From Cornus controversa (Eukaryota > Streptophyta > Magnoliopsida > Cornales > Cornaceae): DNA of 64,000 bases. The translations under genes and the position numbers were made by a program. The notes under the pieces are model-generated. The model was not told the origin of the DNA. It made no database searches and saw only the letters and a list, made by a program, of their open reading frames with translations. The stretch lies in contig CM048850.1 in NCBI GenBank assembly GCA_026545225.1, positions 868,001 through 932,000 of the forward strand. The letters are read 5' to 3'. Positions 1-10,446 of the stretch are shown piece by piece; the stretch's first letter is position 1, and every line of letters begins with the position of its first letter.

Positions 1-1020
1 TGTTGTGCATTGCTTTTTCCCGAATTTGACCGTCTGAAAGTCTGAAAGAAATAATGTGCACGTCAATCCGGTCTCCATCCATTTTTGTTTGATTTGTTCT
101 TATTCGAAAAGACCCATTCCAAGAAGAAACCTTGCACGATCATAAACTGTACGGTATTTTGTGCCAGATTCTACCGTCTTGACTTACAGAAAAAATGAGC
201 ATCGCAACAAGAATTTTAAACTAGTTTCGTTTGAGTTGTTTTGATTCGAAAAGTCCCATTCCTTCAGAAATCTTGCCACAATCAGTTTCGTAAGTAGCTT
301 TTTACGAAACTCGACCGGTTTGATGTCCAAAAGAAACGACAAGCACGTTGATCAGATATTCATCCTAGTTTTTTTGAGTAGTTATAAATCGAAGTGTGCA
401 ACTCCGTGTAGAAATCGTGTATGATGACAACCTTGTGCTGCTTTGTGCCAACTTTGATTGTCTGGACGTTTAAAAGGAATAATGAGCAAGCTATCAACGA
501 TTTTAAACTAGTTTCATTTGAGTTATTTAGATTCGAGAAGCCCCATTCCTAGAGAAATTGTGCCACAATCAGAATTATACGTTGCTAGTTGCCAAATTAG
601 ACCGTCAAGACATCCAAAAGAAACGACGAGCATGTCGATCCGATCTTAATCATGTTCTGTTTGAGTCTTTATGAATCAAAAAGAACAATTCCTTGAAGAA
701 ATCAAGCAAGACAACAACAGTTTTAAACGAGCTTTGTTCGAGATGCTTTGATTTAAAAAGTCCCATTCCTAGAGAAATTGTGCCATAATTAAAACCGTAC
801 GTTGCTTTTTCCCGAATTCGACCGTTTGAATGTCAAAAGCAAACAATGATCGTGCCAATCCGATCTTCATCCTATTTTGTTTAAGTCGTTCTGATTCAGA
901 AAGAGCAATTCTTTACAGAAATGGTGCGTGATCACAACCGTATGGTTCTTTGTGCCAAAATCGACCATATGTACATCCGAAAGAAATGCGCATGGCAACA
1001 ACAATTTTGAACTAGCTTCA
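1..1020. repeat. HOR unit u0, partial, type c
   Basis: The window opens inside A2 of a c-type unit. Markers: GTCTGAAAGAAATAATG, 10-bp A3 dyad, GTTATAAATCG in B3. Matches u3 over the corresponding 1020 bp with a few substitutions. Confidence 0.9.
284..311. repeat. A3 dyad, 10-bp arms (c type)
   Basis: Perfect inverted repeat: arm AGTTTCGTAA (284-293), 8-base spacer, arm TTACGAAACT (302-311). The same form is at 4324-4351, 9710-9737, 15096-15123, 20482-20509, 23175-23202 and 24522-24549. It could extrude as a hairpin or bind a dimeric protein; neither is shown. Confidence 0.8.
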
Positions 1021-1163
1021 TTTGAGTTGTTTTGGTTTTAAAAGTCCCATTCCAAGAGAAATCGTGCTATACTCAGAATCATGCATTGCTTTGTGCCAAA
1101 TTCGACCGTTTAGACGTCGAAAAGAAACAACGAGCATGTCGATCCCAACTTGATCCTGTTCTG
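1021..1163. repeat. Monomer A1 of reference unit u1 (143 bp)
   Basis: Starts TTTGAGTTGT, contains AAAGTCCCATTCC and ends CCTGTTCTG. This is the monomer that carries the 21-bp deletion in eight right-domain units, removing the segment after AGAGAAA. Confidence 0.85.
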
Positions 1164-1303
1164 TTTGAGTCATTTTATTCAATACCAGCAATTCGTAGCA
1201 AAAATTGTGCATGATCACAACTGTAGGATGCTTTGTGACGAATTTGACCGTCTAGACATCCAAAAGAAAGGAGCAAGTCAACAACGATTTTAAACTTGCT
1301 TTG
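1164..1303. repeat. Monomer B1 of reference unit u1 (140 bp)
   Basis: Starts TTTGAGTCAT, contains the palindrome TGATCA within CATGATCACAAC, and ends with the B-class tail CAACAACGATTTTAAAC. Confidence 0.85.
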
Positions 1304-1434
1304 TCTGAGTTGCTTCGACTCGAAAAGTCCCATTCCAGGAGAAATTATGTCGTGCGTTGCTTTTCCCCGAATTCGACCGTCTGGAAGTCCGAAAGAAACA
1401 ATGTGCACGTCAATCCGGTCTCCATCCATTTTTG
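1304..1434. repeat. Monomer A2 of reference unit u1 (131 bp, short)
   Basis: Starts TCTGAGTTGC. About 12 bp shorter than A1 and A3 because the segment between AGAAAT and GTTGCTTT is reduced. Every unit read has this short form, so the deletion predates amplification. Confidence 0.85.
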
Positions 1435-1576
1435 TTTGATTTGTTCTTATTCGAAAAGACCCATTCCAAGAAGAAACCTTGCACGATCATAAACCGTGCG
1501 GTGTTTTGTGCCAGATTCTGCCGTCTTGACTTGCAGAAGAAATGAGCATCGCAACAACGATTGTAAACTAGTTTCT
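1435..1576. repeat. Monomer B2 of reference unit u1 (142 bp)
   Basis: Starts TTTGATTTGT, contains AAAAGACCCATTCC and the B-class core TTTGTGCCAGATTC. In a-type units its tail reads ATTGTAAAC instead of ATTTTAAAC. Confidence 0.85.
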
Positions 1577-1719
1577 TTTGAGTTGTTTTGATTCGAAAAG
1601 TCCGATTCCTTGAGAAATCTTGCCACAATCAGTTTCGTATGTTGCTTTTTGCGAAACTCCACCGATTTGATGTCTAAAAGAAATGACAAGCACGTTGATC
1701 AGATCTTCATCCTACTTTT
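1577..1719. repeat. Monomer A3 of reference unit u1 (143 bp, carries dyad)
   Basis: Starts TTTGAGTTGT and contains the A3-specific inverted repeat at 1631-1658. The other A monomers lack this dyad at the same position. Confidence 0.85.
1631..1658. repeat. A3 dyad, 7-bp arms (a type and right domain)
   Basis: Arms AGTTTCG (1631-1637) and CGAAACT (1652-1658) with a 14-base T-rich spacer. I read both arms intact in every A3 copy of this form; the spacer varies (GTTGC or GTTAC, one T shorter in u19). Confidence 0.8.
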
Positions 1720-1862
1720 TTTGAGTAGTTATGAATCGAAGTGAGCAACTCCATGTAGAAATCGTGTATGATAACAACCTTGTGCTGCTTTGTGCCAACT
1801 TTGATTGTCTGGACGTTTAAAAGGAACAATGAGCAAGCTATCAACGATTTAAAGTAGTTTTG
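1720..1862. repeat. Monomer B3 of reference unit u1 (143 bp)
   Basis: Starts TTTGAGTAGT, contains GTGCTGCTTTGTGCC and ends in the a-type tail GATTTAAAGTAGTTTTG, where b and c units read GATTTTAAACTAGTTTC. Confidence 0.85.
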
Positions 1863-2005
1863 TTTGAGTTATTTTGATTCGAGAAGCCCCATTCCTAGAG
1901 AAATCGTGCCACAATCAGAATTATACGTTGTTAGTTGCCAAATTAGACCGTCAAGACGTCCAAAAGAAACGACGAGCATGTCGATCTGATCTTCATCATG
2001 TTTTG
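1863..2005. repeat. Monomer A4 of reference unit u1 (143 bp)
   Basis: Starts TTTGAGTTAT and contains GAAGCCCCATTCC. Its GACGTCCAAAAG (left) versus GACGTCCCAAAG (right) is one of the clearest domain markers. Confidence 0.85.
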
Positions 2006-2082
2006 TTTGAGTCGTTATGAATCGAAAAGAACAATTCCTTGCAGAAATCAAGCATGACAACAACAGTTTTAAACTAGCTTTG
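2006..2082. repeat. Monomer B4 of reference unit u1 (77 bp, truncated)
   Basis: Starts like other B monomers (TTTGAGTCGT ... CAATTCCTTGCAGAAATC) but jumps from GACAACAAC straight to AGTTTTAAACTAG, losing about 66 bp of the middle. ACAAC motifs at both ends of the missing segment suggest deletion at short direct repeats. Present in every unit, and the reason the HOR is about 1346 bp instead of five full dimers. Confidence 0.85.
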
Positions 2083-2225
2083 TTTGAGATGCTTTGATTT
2101 AAAAAGTCCCATTCCTAGAGAAATTGTGCCATAATTAAAACCGTACGTTGCTTTTTCCCGAATTCGACCGTCTGAACGTCAAAAGCAAACAATGATCGTG
2201 CCAATCCGATCTTCATCCTATTTTG
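2083..2225. repeat. Monomer A5 of reference unit u1 (143 bp)
   Basis: Starts TTTGAGATGC, contains CCATAATTAAAACC (left) or CCATAATTAAAATC (right) and CCCGAATTCGACC. Confidence 0.85.
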
Positions 2226-2366
2226 TTTAAGTCGTTCTGATTCAGAAAGAGCAATTCTTTACAGAAATGGTGCGTGATCACAACCGTATGGTGCTTTGTG
2301 CCAAAATCGACCATATGTACATCCGAAAGAAATGGGCATGGCAACAACAATTTTGAACTAGCTTCA
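2226..2366. repeat. Monomer B5 of reference unit u1 (141 bp)
   Basis: Starts TTTAAGTCGT, contains the 8-bp palindrome GTGATCAC and the core CATATGTACATC. The next HOR unit starts immediately after it. Confidence 0.85.
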
Positions 2367-3713
2367 TTTGAGTTATTTTGATTTTAAAAGTCCCAATACA
2401 AGAGAAATCGTGCTATACTCAGAATCATGCATTGCTTTGTGCCAAATTCGACCGTTTAGACGTCGAAAAGAAACAACGAGCATGTCGATCCCAACTTGAT
2501 CCTGTTCTGTTTGAGTCATTTTATTCAATACCAGCAATTCGTAGCAGAAATTGTGCATGATCACAACTGTAGGATGATTTGTGACGAATTCGACTGTCTA
2601 GCCATCCAAAAGAAAGGAGCAAGTCAACAACGATTTTAAGCTTGCGTTGTCTGAGTTGCTTCGACTCGAAAAGTCCTATTCTAGGAGAAATTATGTCGTG
2701 CGTTGCTTTTTCCCGAATTCGACCTTCTGAAAGTCTGAAAGAAATAATGTGCACGTCAATCCGGTCTCCATCCATTTTTGTCTGATTTGTTCTTATTCGA
2801 AAAGACCCATTCCAAGAAGAAACCTTGCAAGATCATAAACCGTACGGTGTTTTGTGCCAGATTCTACCGTCTTGACTTACAGAAGAAATGAGCATCGCAA
2901 CAACAATTTTAAACTAGTTTCGTTTGAGTTGTTTTGATTCGAAAAGTCCGATTCCTTGAGAAATCTTGCCACAATCAGTTTCGTATGTTGCTTTTTACGA
3001 AACTCGACCGGTTTGATGTCCAAAAGAAACGACAAGCACGTTGATCAGATCTTCATCCTACTTTTTTTGAGTAGTTATGAATCGAAGTGAGCAACTCCGG
3101 GTAGAAATCGTGTATGATGACAACCTTGTGCTGCTTTGTGCCAACTTTGATTGTCTGGACGTTTAAAAGGAACAATGAGCAAGCTATCAATGATTTTAAA
3201 CTAGTTTCATTTGAGTTATTTTGATTCGAGATGCCCCATTCCTAGAGAAATCTTGCCACAATCAGAATTGTACGTTGCTGGTTGCCAAATTAGACCGTCA
3301 AGACGTCCAAAAGAAATGACAAGCATGTCGATCCGATCTTCATCATGTTCTGTTTGAGTCTTTATGAATCGAAATGAACAATTTCTTGTAGAAATCATGC
3401 ATGACAACAACAGTTTTAAATTAGCTTTGTTCGAGATGCTTTGATTTAAAAAGTCCCATTCCTAGAGAAATTGTGCCATAATTAAAACCGTACGTTGCTT
3501 TTTCCCGAATTCAACCGTCTGGACGTCAAAAGCAAACAATGATCGTGCCAATCTGATCTTAATCCTATTTTGTTTAAGTCGTTCTGATTAAAAGAGAGCA
3601 ATTCTTTACAGAAATGGTGCGTGATCACAACCGTATGGTGCTTTGTGCCAAAATCGACCATATGTACATCCGAAAGAAATGGGCATGGCAACAACAATTT
3701 TGAACTAGCTTCA
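2367..3713. repeat. HOR unit u2, type b (1347 bp)
   Basis: Type b markers: GTCCCAATACAAG in A1, CTAGCCATCC in B1, CCTATTCTAGGAG and GACCTTCTG in A2, CTCCGGGTAG in B3, GAGATGCCCC in A4, 9-bp dyad. It follows an a unit directly, with no hybrid between. Confidence 0.92.
2977..3004. repeat. A3 dyad, 9-bp arms (b type)
   Basis: Arms AGTTTCGTA (2977-2985) and TACGAAACT (2996-3004) with a 10-base spacer. Intermediate between the 7-bp and 10-bp forms. Confidence 0.8.
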
Positions 3714-5060
3714 TTTGAGTTGTTTTGATTTTAAAAGTCCCATTCCAAGAGAAATCGTGCTATACTCAGAATCATGCATTGCTTTGTGCCAAATTCGACG
3801 ATTTAGACGTCGAAAAGAAACAACGAGCATGTCGATCCCAACTTGATCCGGTTCTGTTTGAGTCATTTTATTCAATACCAGCAATTCATAGCAGATATTG
3901 TGCATAATCACAATTGTAGGATGCTTTGTGACAAATTCGACCGTCTAGACATCGAAAAGAAAGGAGCAAGTCAACAACGATTTTAAACTTGCTTTGTCTG
4001 AGTTGCTTCGACTCGAAAAGTCCCATTGCTTGACAAATTATGTTGTGCATTGCTTTTTCCCGAATTTGACCGTCTGAAAGTCTGAAAGAAATAATGTGCA
4101 CGTCAATCCGGTCTCCATCCATTTTTGTTTGATTTGTTCTTATTCAAAAAGACCCATTCCAAGAAGAAACCTTGCACGATCATAAACTGTACGGTATTTT
4201 GTGCCAGATTCTACCGTCTTGACTTACAGAAAAAATGAGCATCGCAACAAGAATTTTAAACTAGTTTCGTTTGAGTTGTTTTGATTCGAAAAGTCCCATT
4301 CCTTCAGAAATCTTGCCACAATCAGTTTCGTAAGTAGCTTTTTACGAAACTCGACCGGTTTGATGTCCAAAACAAACGACAAGCACGTTGATCAGATATT
4401 CATCCTAGTTTTTTTGAGTAGTTATAAATCGAAGTGTGCAACTCCGTGTAGAAATCGTGTATGATGACAACCTTGTGCTGCTTTGTGCCAACTTTGATTG
4501 TCTGGACGTTTAAAAGGAATAATGAGCAAGCTATCAACGATTTTAAACTAGTTTCATTTGAGTTATTTAGATTCGAGAAGCCCCATTCCTAGAGAAATTG
4601 TGCCACAATCAGAATTATACGTTGCTAGTTGCCAAATTAGACCGTCAAGACATCCAAAAGAAACGACGAGCATGTCGATCCGATCTTAATCATGTTCTGT
4701 TTGAGTCTTTATGAATCAAAAAGAACAATTCCTTGAAGAAATCAAGCAAGACAACAACAGTTTTAAACGAGCTTTGTTCGAGATGCTTTGATTTAAAAAG
4801 TCCCATTCCTAGAGAAATTGTGCCATAATTAAAACCGTACGTTGCTTTTTCCCGAATTCGACCGTTTGAATGTCAAAAGCAAACAATGATCCTGCCAATC
4901 CGATCTTCATCCTATTTTGTTTAAGTCGTTCTGATTCAGAAAGAGCAATTCTTTACAGAAATGGTGCGTGATCACAACCGTATGGTTCTTTGTGCCAAAA
5001 TCGACCATATGTACATCCGAAAGAAATGCGCATGGCAACAACAATTTTGAACTAGCTTCA
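3714..5060. repeat. HOR unit u3, type c (1347 bp)
   Basis: Type c markers: GACGATTTAG and GATCCGGTTC in A1, GCAGATATTG in B1, CATTGCTTGACAAATTATG in A2, 10-bp dyad in A3. Has C at 4373, shared with u11. Private: CCTGCCAATCC near 4891. Confidence 0.92.
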
Positions 5061-6406
5061 TTTGAGTTGTTTTGGTTTTAAAAGTCCCATTCCAAGAGAA
5101 ATCGTGCTATACTCAGAATCATGCATTGCTTTGTGCCAAATTCGACCGTTTAGACGTCGAAAAGAAACAACGAGCATGTCGATCCCAACTTGATCCTGTT
5201 CTGTTTGAGTCATTTTATTCAATACCAGCAATTCGTAGCAAAAATTGTGCATGATCACAACTGTAGGATGCTTTGTGACGAATTTGACCGTCTAGACATC
5301 CAAAAGAAAGGAGCAAGTCAACAACGATTTTAAACTTGCTTTGTCTGAGTTGCTTCGACTCGAAAAGTCCCATTCCAGGAGAAATTATGTCGTGCGTTGC
5401 TTTTCCCCGAATTCGACCGTCTGGAAGTCCGAAAGAAACAATGTGCACGTCAATCCGGTCTCCATCCATTTTTGTTTGATTTGTTCTTATTCGAAAAGAC
5501 CCATTCCAAGAAGAAACCTTGCACGATCATAAACCGTGCGGTGTTTTGTGCCAGATTCTGCCGTCTTGACTTGCAGAAGAAATGAGCATCGCAACAACGA
5601 TTGTAAACTAGTTTCTTTTGAGTTGTTTTGATTCGAAAAGTCCGATTCCTTGAGAAATCTTGCCACAATCAGTTTCGTATGTTGCTTTTTGCGAAACTCC
5701 ACCGATTTGATGTCCAAAAGAAATGACAAGCACGTTGATCAGATCTTCATCCTACTTTTTTTGAGTAGTTATGAATCGAAGTGAGCAACTCCATGTAGAA
5801 ATCGTGTATGATAACAACCTTGTGCTGCTTTGTGCCAACTTTGATTGTCTGGACGTTTAAAAGGAACAATGAGCAAGCTATCAACGATTTAAAGTAGTTT
5901 TGTTTGAGTTATTTTGATTCGAGAAGCCCCATTCCTAGAGAAATCGTGCCACAATCAGAATTATACGTTGTTAGTTGCCAAATTAGACCGTCAAGACGTC
6001 CAAAAGAAACGACGAGCATGTCGATCTGATCTTCATCATGTTTTGTTTGAGTCGTTATGAATCGAAAAGAACAATTCCTTGCAGAAATCAAGCATGACAA
6101 CAACAGTTTTAAACTAGCTTTGTTTGAGATGCTTTGATTTAAAAAGTCCCATTCCTAGAGAAATTGTGCCATAATTAAAACCGTACGTTGCTTTTTCCCG
6201 AATTCGACCGTCTGAACGTCAAAAGCAAACAATGATCGTGCCAATCCGATCTTCATCCTATTTTGTTTAAGTCGTTCTGATTCAGAAAGAGCAATTCTTT
6301 ACAGAAATGGTGCGTGATCACAACCGTATGGTGCTTTGTGCCAAAATCGACCATATGTACATCCGAAAGAAATGGGCATGGCAACAACAATTTTGAACTA
6401 GCTTCA
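5061..6406. repeat. HOR unit u4, type a (1346 bp)
   Basis: Near copy of u1 at +4040 bp; differs at the u1 private T (here GATGTCCAAAAG). Confidence 0.92.
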
Positions 6407-7752
6407 TTTGAGTTATTTTGATTTTAAAAGTCCCAATACAAGAGAAATCGTGCTATACTCAGAATCATGCATTGCTTTGTGCCAAATTCGACCGTTTAGA
6501 CGTCGAAAAGAAACAACGAGCATGTCGATCCCAACTTGATCCTGTTCTGTTTGAGTCATTTTATTCAATACCAGCAATTCGTAGCAGAAATTGTGCATGA
6601 TCACAACTGTAGGATGATTTGTGACGAATTCGACTGTCTAGCCATCCAAAAGAAAGGAGCAAGTCAACAACGATTTTAAGCTTGCGTTGTCTGAGTTGCT
6701 TCGACTCGAAAAGTCCTATTCTAGGAGAAATTATGTCGTGCGTTGCTTTTTCCCGAATTCGACCTTCTGAAAGTCCGAAAGAAACAATGTGCACGTCAAT
6801 CCGGTCTCCATCCATTTTTGTTTGATTTGTTCTTATTCGAAAAGACCCATTCCAAGAAGAAACCTTGCACGATCATAAACCGTGCGGTGTTTTGTGCCAG
6901 ATTCTGCCGTCTTGACTTGCAGAAGAAATGAGCATCGCAACAACGATTGTAAACTAGTTTCTTTTGAGTTGTTTTGATTCGAAAAGTCCGATTCCTTGAG
7001 AAATCTTGCCACAATCAGTTTCGTATGTTGCTTTTTGCGAAACTCCACCGATTTGATGTCCAAAAGAAATGACAAGCACGTTGATCAGATCTTCATCCTA
7101 CTTTTTTTGAGTAGTTATGAATCGAAGTGAGCAACTCCATGTAGAAATCGTGTATGATGACAACCTTGTGCTGCTTTGTGCCAACTTTGATTGTCTGGAC
7201 GTTTAAAAGGAACAATGAGCAAGCTATCAACGATTTAAAGTAGTTTTGTTTGAGTTATTTTGATTCGAGAAGCCCCATTCCTAGAGAAATCGTGCCACAA
7301 TCAGAATTATACGTTGTTAGTTGCCAAATTAGACCGTCAAGACGTCCAAAAGAAACGACGAGCATGTCGATCTGATCTTTATCATGTTTTGTTTGAGTCG
7401 TTATGAATCGAAAAGAACAATTCCTTGCAGAAATCAAGCATGACAACAACAGTTTTAAACTAGCTTTGTTTGAGATGCTTTGATTTAAAAAGTCCCATTC
7501 CTAGAGAAATTGTGCCATAATTAAAACCGTACGTTGCTTTTTCCCGAATTCGACCGTCTGAACGTCAAAAGCAAACAATGATCGTGCCAATCCGATCTTC
7601 ATCCTATTTTGTTTAAGTCGTTCTGATTCAGAAAGAGCAATTCTTTACAGAAATGGTGCGTGATCACAACCGTATGGTGCTTTGTGCCAAAATCGACCAT
7701 ATGTACATCCGAAAGAAATGGGCATGGCAACAACAATTTTGAACTAGCTTCA
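6407..7752. repeat. HOR unit u5, b/a hybrid (1346 bp)
   Basis: A1, B1 and early A2 carry b markers up to 6770; from 6776 onward A2 to B3 carry a markers (CCGAAAGAAACAATG, CACCGATTTG, CTCCATGTAG). The switch lies within 6771-6775. Private: GATCTTTATC near 7379. Confidence 0.9.
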
Positions 7753-9099
7753 TTTGAGTTATTTTGATTTTAAAAGTCCCAATACAAGAGAAATCGTGCT
7801 ATACTCAGAATCATGCATTGCTTTGTGCCAAATTCGACCGTTTAGACGTCGAAAAGAAACAACGAGCATGTCGATCCCAACTTGATCCTGTTCTGTTTGA
7901 GTCATTTTATTCAATACCAGCAATTCGTAGCAGAAATTGTGCATGATCACAACTGTAGGATGATTTGTGACGAATTCGACTGTCTAGCCATCCAAAAGAA
8001 AGGAGCAAGTCAACAACGATTTTAAGCTTGCGTTGTCTGAGTTGCTTCGACTCGAAAAGTCCTATTCTAGGAGAAATTATGTCGTGCGTTGCTTTTTCCC
8101 GAATTCGACCTTCTGAAAGTCTGAAAGAAATAATGTGCACGTCAATCCGGTCTCCATCCATTTTTGTCTGATTTGTTCTTATTCGAAAAGACCCATTCCA
8201 AGAAGAAACCTTGCAAGATCATAAACCGTACGGTGTTTTGTGCCAGATTCTACCGTCTTGACTTACAGAAGAAATGAGCATCGCAACAACAATTTTAAAC
8301 TAGTTTCGTTTGAGTTGTTTTGATTCGAAAAGTCCGATTCCTTGAGAAATCTTGCCACAATCAGTTTCGTATGTTGCTTTTTACGAAACTCGACCGGTTT
8401 GATGTCCAAAAGAAACGACAAGCACGTTGATCAGATCTTCATCCTACTTTTTTTGAGTAGTTATGAATCGAAGTGAGCAACTCCGGGTAGAAATCGTGTA
8501 TGATGACAACCTTGTGCTGCTTTGTGCCAACTTTGATTGTCTGGACGTTTAAAAGGAACAATGAGCAAGCTATCAATGATTTTAAACTAGTTTCATTTGA
8601 GTTATTTTGATTCGAGATGCCCCATTCCTAGAGAAATCTTGCCACAATCAGAATTGTACGTTGCTGGTTGCCAAATTAGACCGTCAAGACGTCCAAAAGA
8701 AATGACAAGCATGTCGATCCGATCTTCATCATGTTCTGTTTGAGTCTTTATGAATCGAAATGAACAATTTCTTGTAGAAATCATGCATGACAACAACAGT
8801 TTTAAATTAGCTTTGTTCGAGATGCTTTGATTTAAAAAGTCCCATTCCTAGAGAAATTGTGCCATAATTAAAACCGTACGTTGCTTTTTCCCGAATTCAA
8901 CCGTCTGGACGTCAAAAGCAAACAATGATCGTGCCAATCTGATCTTAATCCTATTTTGTTTAAGTCGTTCTGATTAAAAGAGAGCAATTCTTTACAGAAA
9001 TGGTGCGTGATCACAACCGTATGGTGCTTTGTGCCAAAATCGACCATATGTACATCCGAAAGAAATGGGCATGGCAACAACAATTTTGAACTAGCTTCA
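7753..9099. repeat. HOR unit u6, type b (1347 bp)
   Basis: Matches u2 throughout, with the full set of b markers on both sides of the hybrid switch point. Confidence 0.92.
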
Positions 9100-10446
9100 T
9101 TTGAGTTGTTTTGATTTTAAAAGTCCCATTCCAAGAGAAATCGTGCTATACTCAGAATCATGCATTGCTTTGTGCCAAATTCGACGATTTAGACGTCGAA
9201 AAGAAACAACGAGCATGTCGATCCCAACTTGATCCGGTTCTGTTTGAGTCATTTTATTCAATACCAGCAATTCATAGCAGATATTGTGCATAATCACAAT
9301 TGTAGGATGCTTTGTGACAAATTCGACCGTCTAGACATCGAAAAGAAAGGAGCAAGTCAACAACGATTTTAAACTTGCTTTGTCTGAGTTGCTTCGACTC
9401 GAAAAGTCCCATTGCTTGACAAATTATGTTGTGCATTGCTTTTTCCCGAATTTGACCGTCTGAAAGTCTGAAAGAAATAATGTGCACGTCAATCCGGTCT
9501 CCATCCATTTTTGTTTGATTTGTTCTTATTCGAAAAGACCCATTCCAAGAAGAAACCTTGCACGATCATAAACTGTACGGTATTTTGTGCCAGATTCTAC
9601 CGTCTTGACTTACAGAAAAAATGAGCATCGCAACAAGAATTTTAAACTAGTTTCGTTTGAGTTGTTTTGATTCGAAAAGTCCCATTCCTTCAGAAATCTT
9701 GCCACAATCAGTTTCGTAAGTAGCTTTTTACGAAACTCGACCGGTTTGATGTCCAAAAGAAACGACAAGCACGTTGATCAGATATTCATCCTAGTTTTTT
9801 TGAGTAGTTATAAATCGAAGTGTGCAACTCCGTGTAGAAATCGTGTATGATGACAACCTTGTGCTGCTTTGTGCCAACTTTGATTGTCTGGACGTTTAAA
9901 AGGAATAATGAGCAAGCTATCAATGATTTTAAACTAGTTTCATTTGAGTTATTTAGATTCGAGAAGCCCCATTCCTAGAGAAATTGTGCCACAATCAGAA
10001 TTATACGTTGCTAGTTGCCAAATTAGACCGTCAAGACATCCAAAAGAAACGACGAGCATGTCGATCCGATCTTAATCATGTTCTGTTTGAGTCTTTATGA
10101 ATCAAAAAGAACAATTCCTTGAAGAAATCAAGCAAGACAACAACAGTTTTAAACGAGCTTTGTTCGAGATGCTTTGATTTAAAAAGTCCCATTCCTAGAG
10201 AAATTGTGCCATAATTAAAACCGTACGTTGCTTTTTCCCGAATTCGACCGTTTGAATGTCAAAAGCAAACAATGATCGTGCCAATCCGATCTTCATCCTA
10301 TTTTGTTTAAGTCGTTCTGATTCAGAAAGAGCAATTCTTTACAGAAATGGTGCGTGATCACAACCGTATGGTTCTTTGTGCCAAAATCGACCATATGTAC
10401 ATCCGAAAGAAATGCGCATGGCAACAACAATTTTGAACTAGCTTCA
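9100..10446. repeat. HOR unit u7, type c (1347 bp)
   Basis: c type with 10-bp dyad at 9710-9737 and G at 9759. Private T in B3 (ATCAATGATTTT near 9924). Confidence 0.92.

Larger units (their letters stand above)
1021..2366. repeat. HOR unit u1, type a (1346 bp)
   Basis: First complete unit and the reference for monomer limits. Type a markers: GTTTTGGTTTTAAAAG in A1, CTTTTCCCCGAATTC in A2, CACCGATTTGATG in A3, CTCCATGTAG in B3. Private change: GATGTCTAAAAG near 1674. Confidence 0.92.
1021..5060. repeat. Three-unit cycle a-b-c, 4040 bp
   Basis: Units u1 (a), u2 (b) and u3 (c). The next a unit follows 4040 bp after the first. It lacks the hybrid unit present in the next three cycles, so it looks like the parental arrangement. 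Bases 1-1020 match 4041-5060 with only a few substitutions (for example at 333/4373). Confidence 0.9.
5061..10446. repeat. Four-unit super-repeat, copy 1, 5386 bp
   Basis: Order a (u4), b/a hybrid (u5), b (u6), c (u7). The next two blocks repeat it at exactly 5386 bp with only scattered single-base differences, which implies recent amplification of the whole block. Confidence 0.93.

Noticed and set aside
1712-1728. Small hairpin CTACT, T-run, AGTAG at the A3/B3 junction
   Set aside because: Five-base arms around a T-run are expected by chance, and the left arm is lost in c units and many right-domain units.
1869-2063. Minus-strand peptides with similar motifs (SFG..DG...K, GMGL.ESK) in several A monomers
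   Set aside because: The likeness follows from DNA similarity between monomers read in the same relative phase. Monomer length is not a multiple of three, so no continuous repeat protein is encoded.
2160-2185. Possible CENP-B box on the minus strand near CGAATTCGGG
   Set aside because: The CGGG and the central A fit, but the required TTCG upstream reads ACGG. No unit examined restores the essential bases.
2270-2290. Palindrome GTGATCAC in B5 as a regulatory site
   Set aside because: Eight-base palindromes are common, and related TGATCA sites occur in other monomers; nothing links it to a function.
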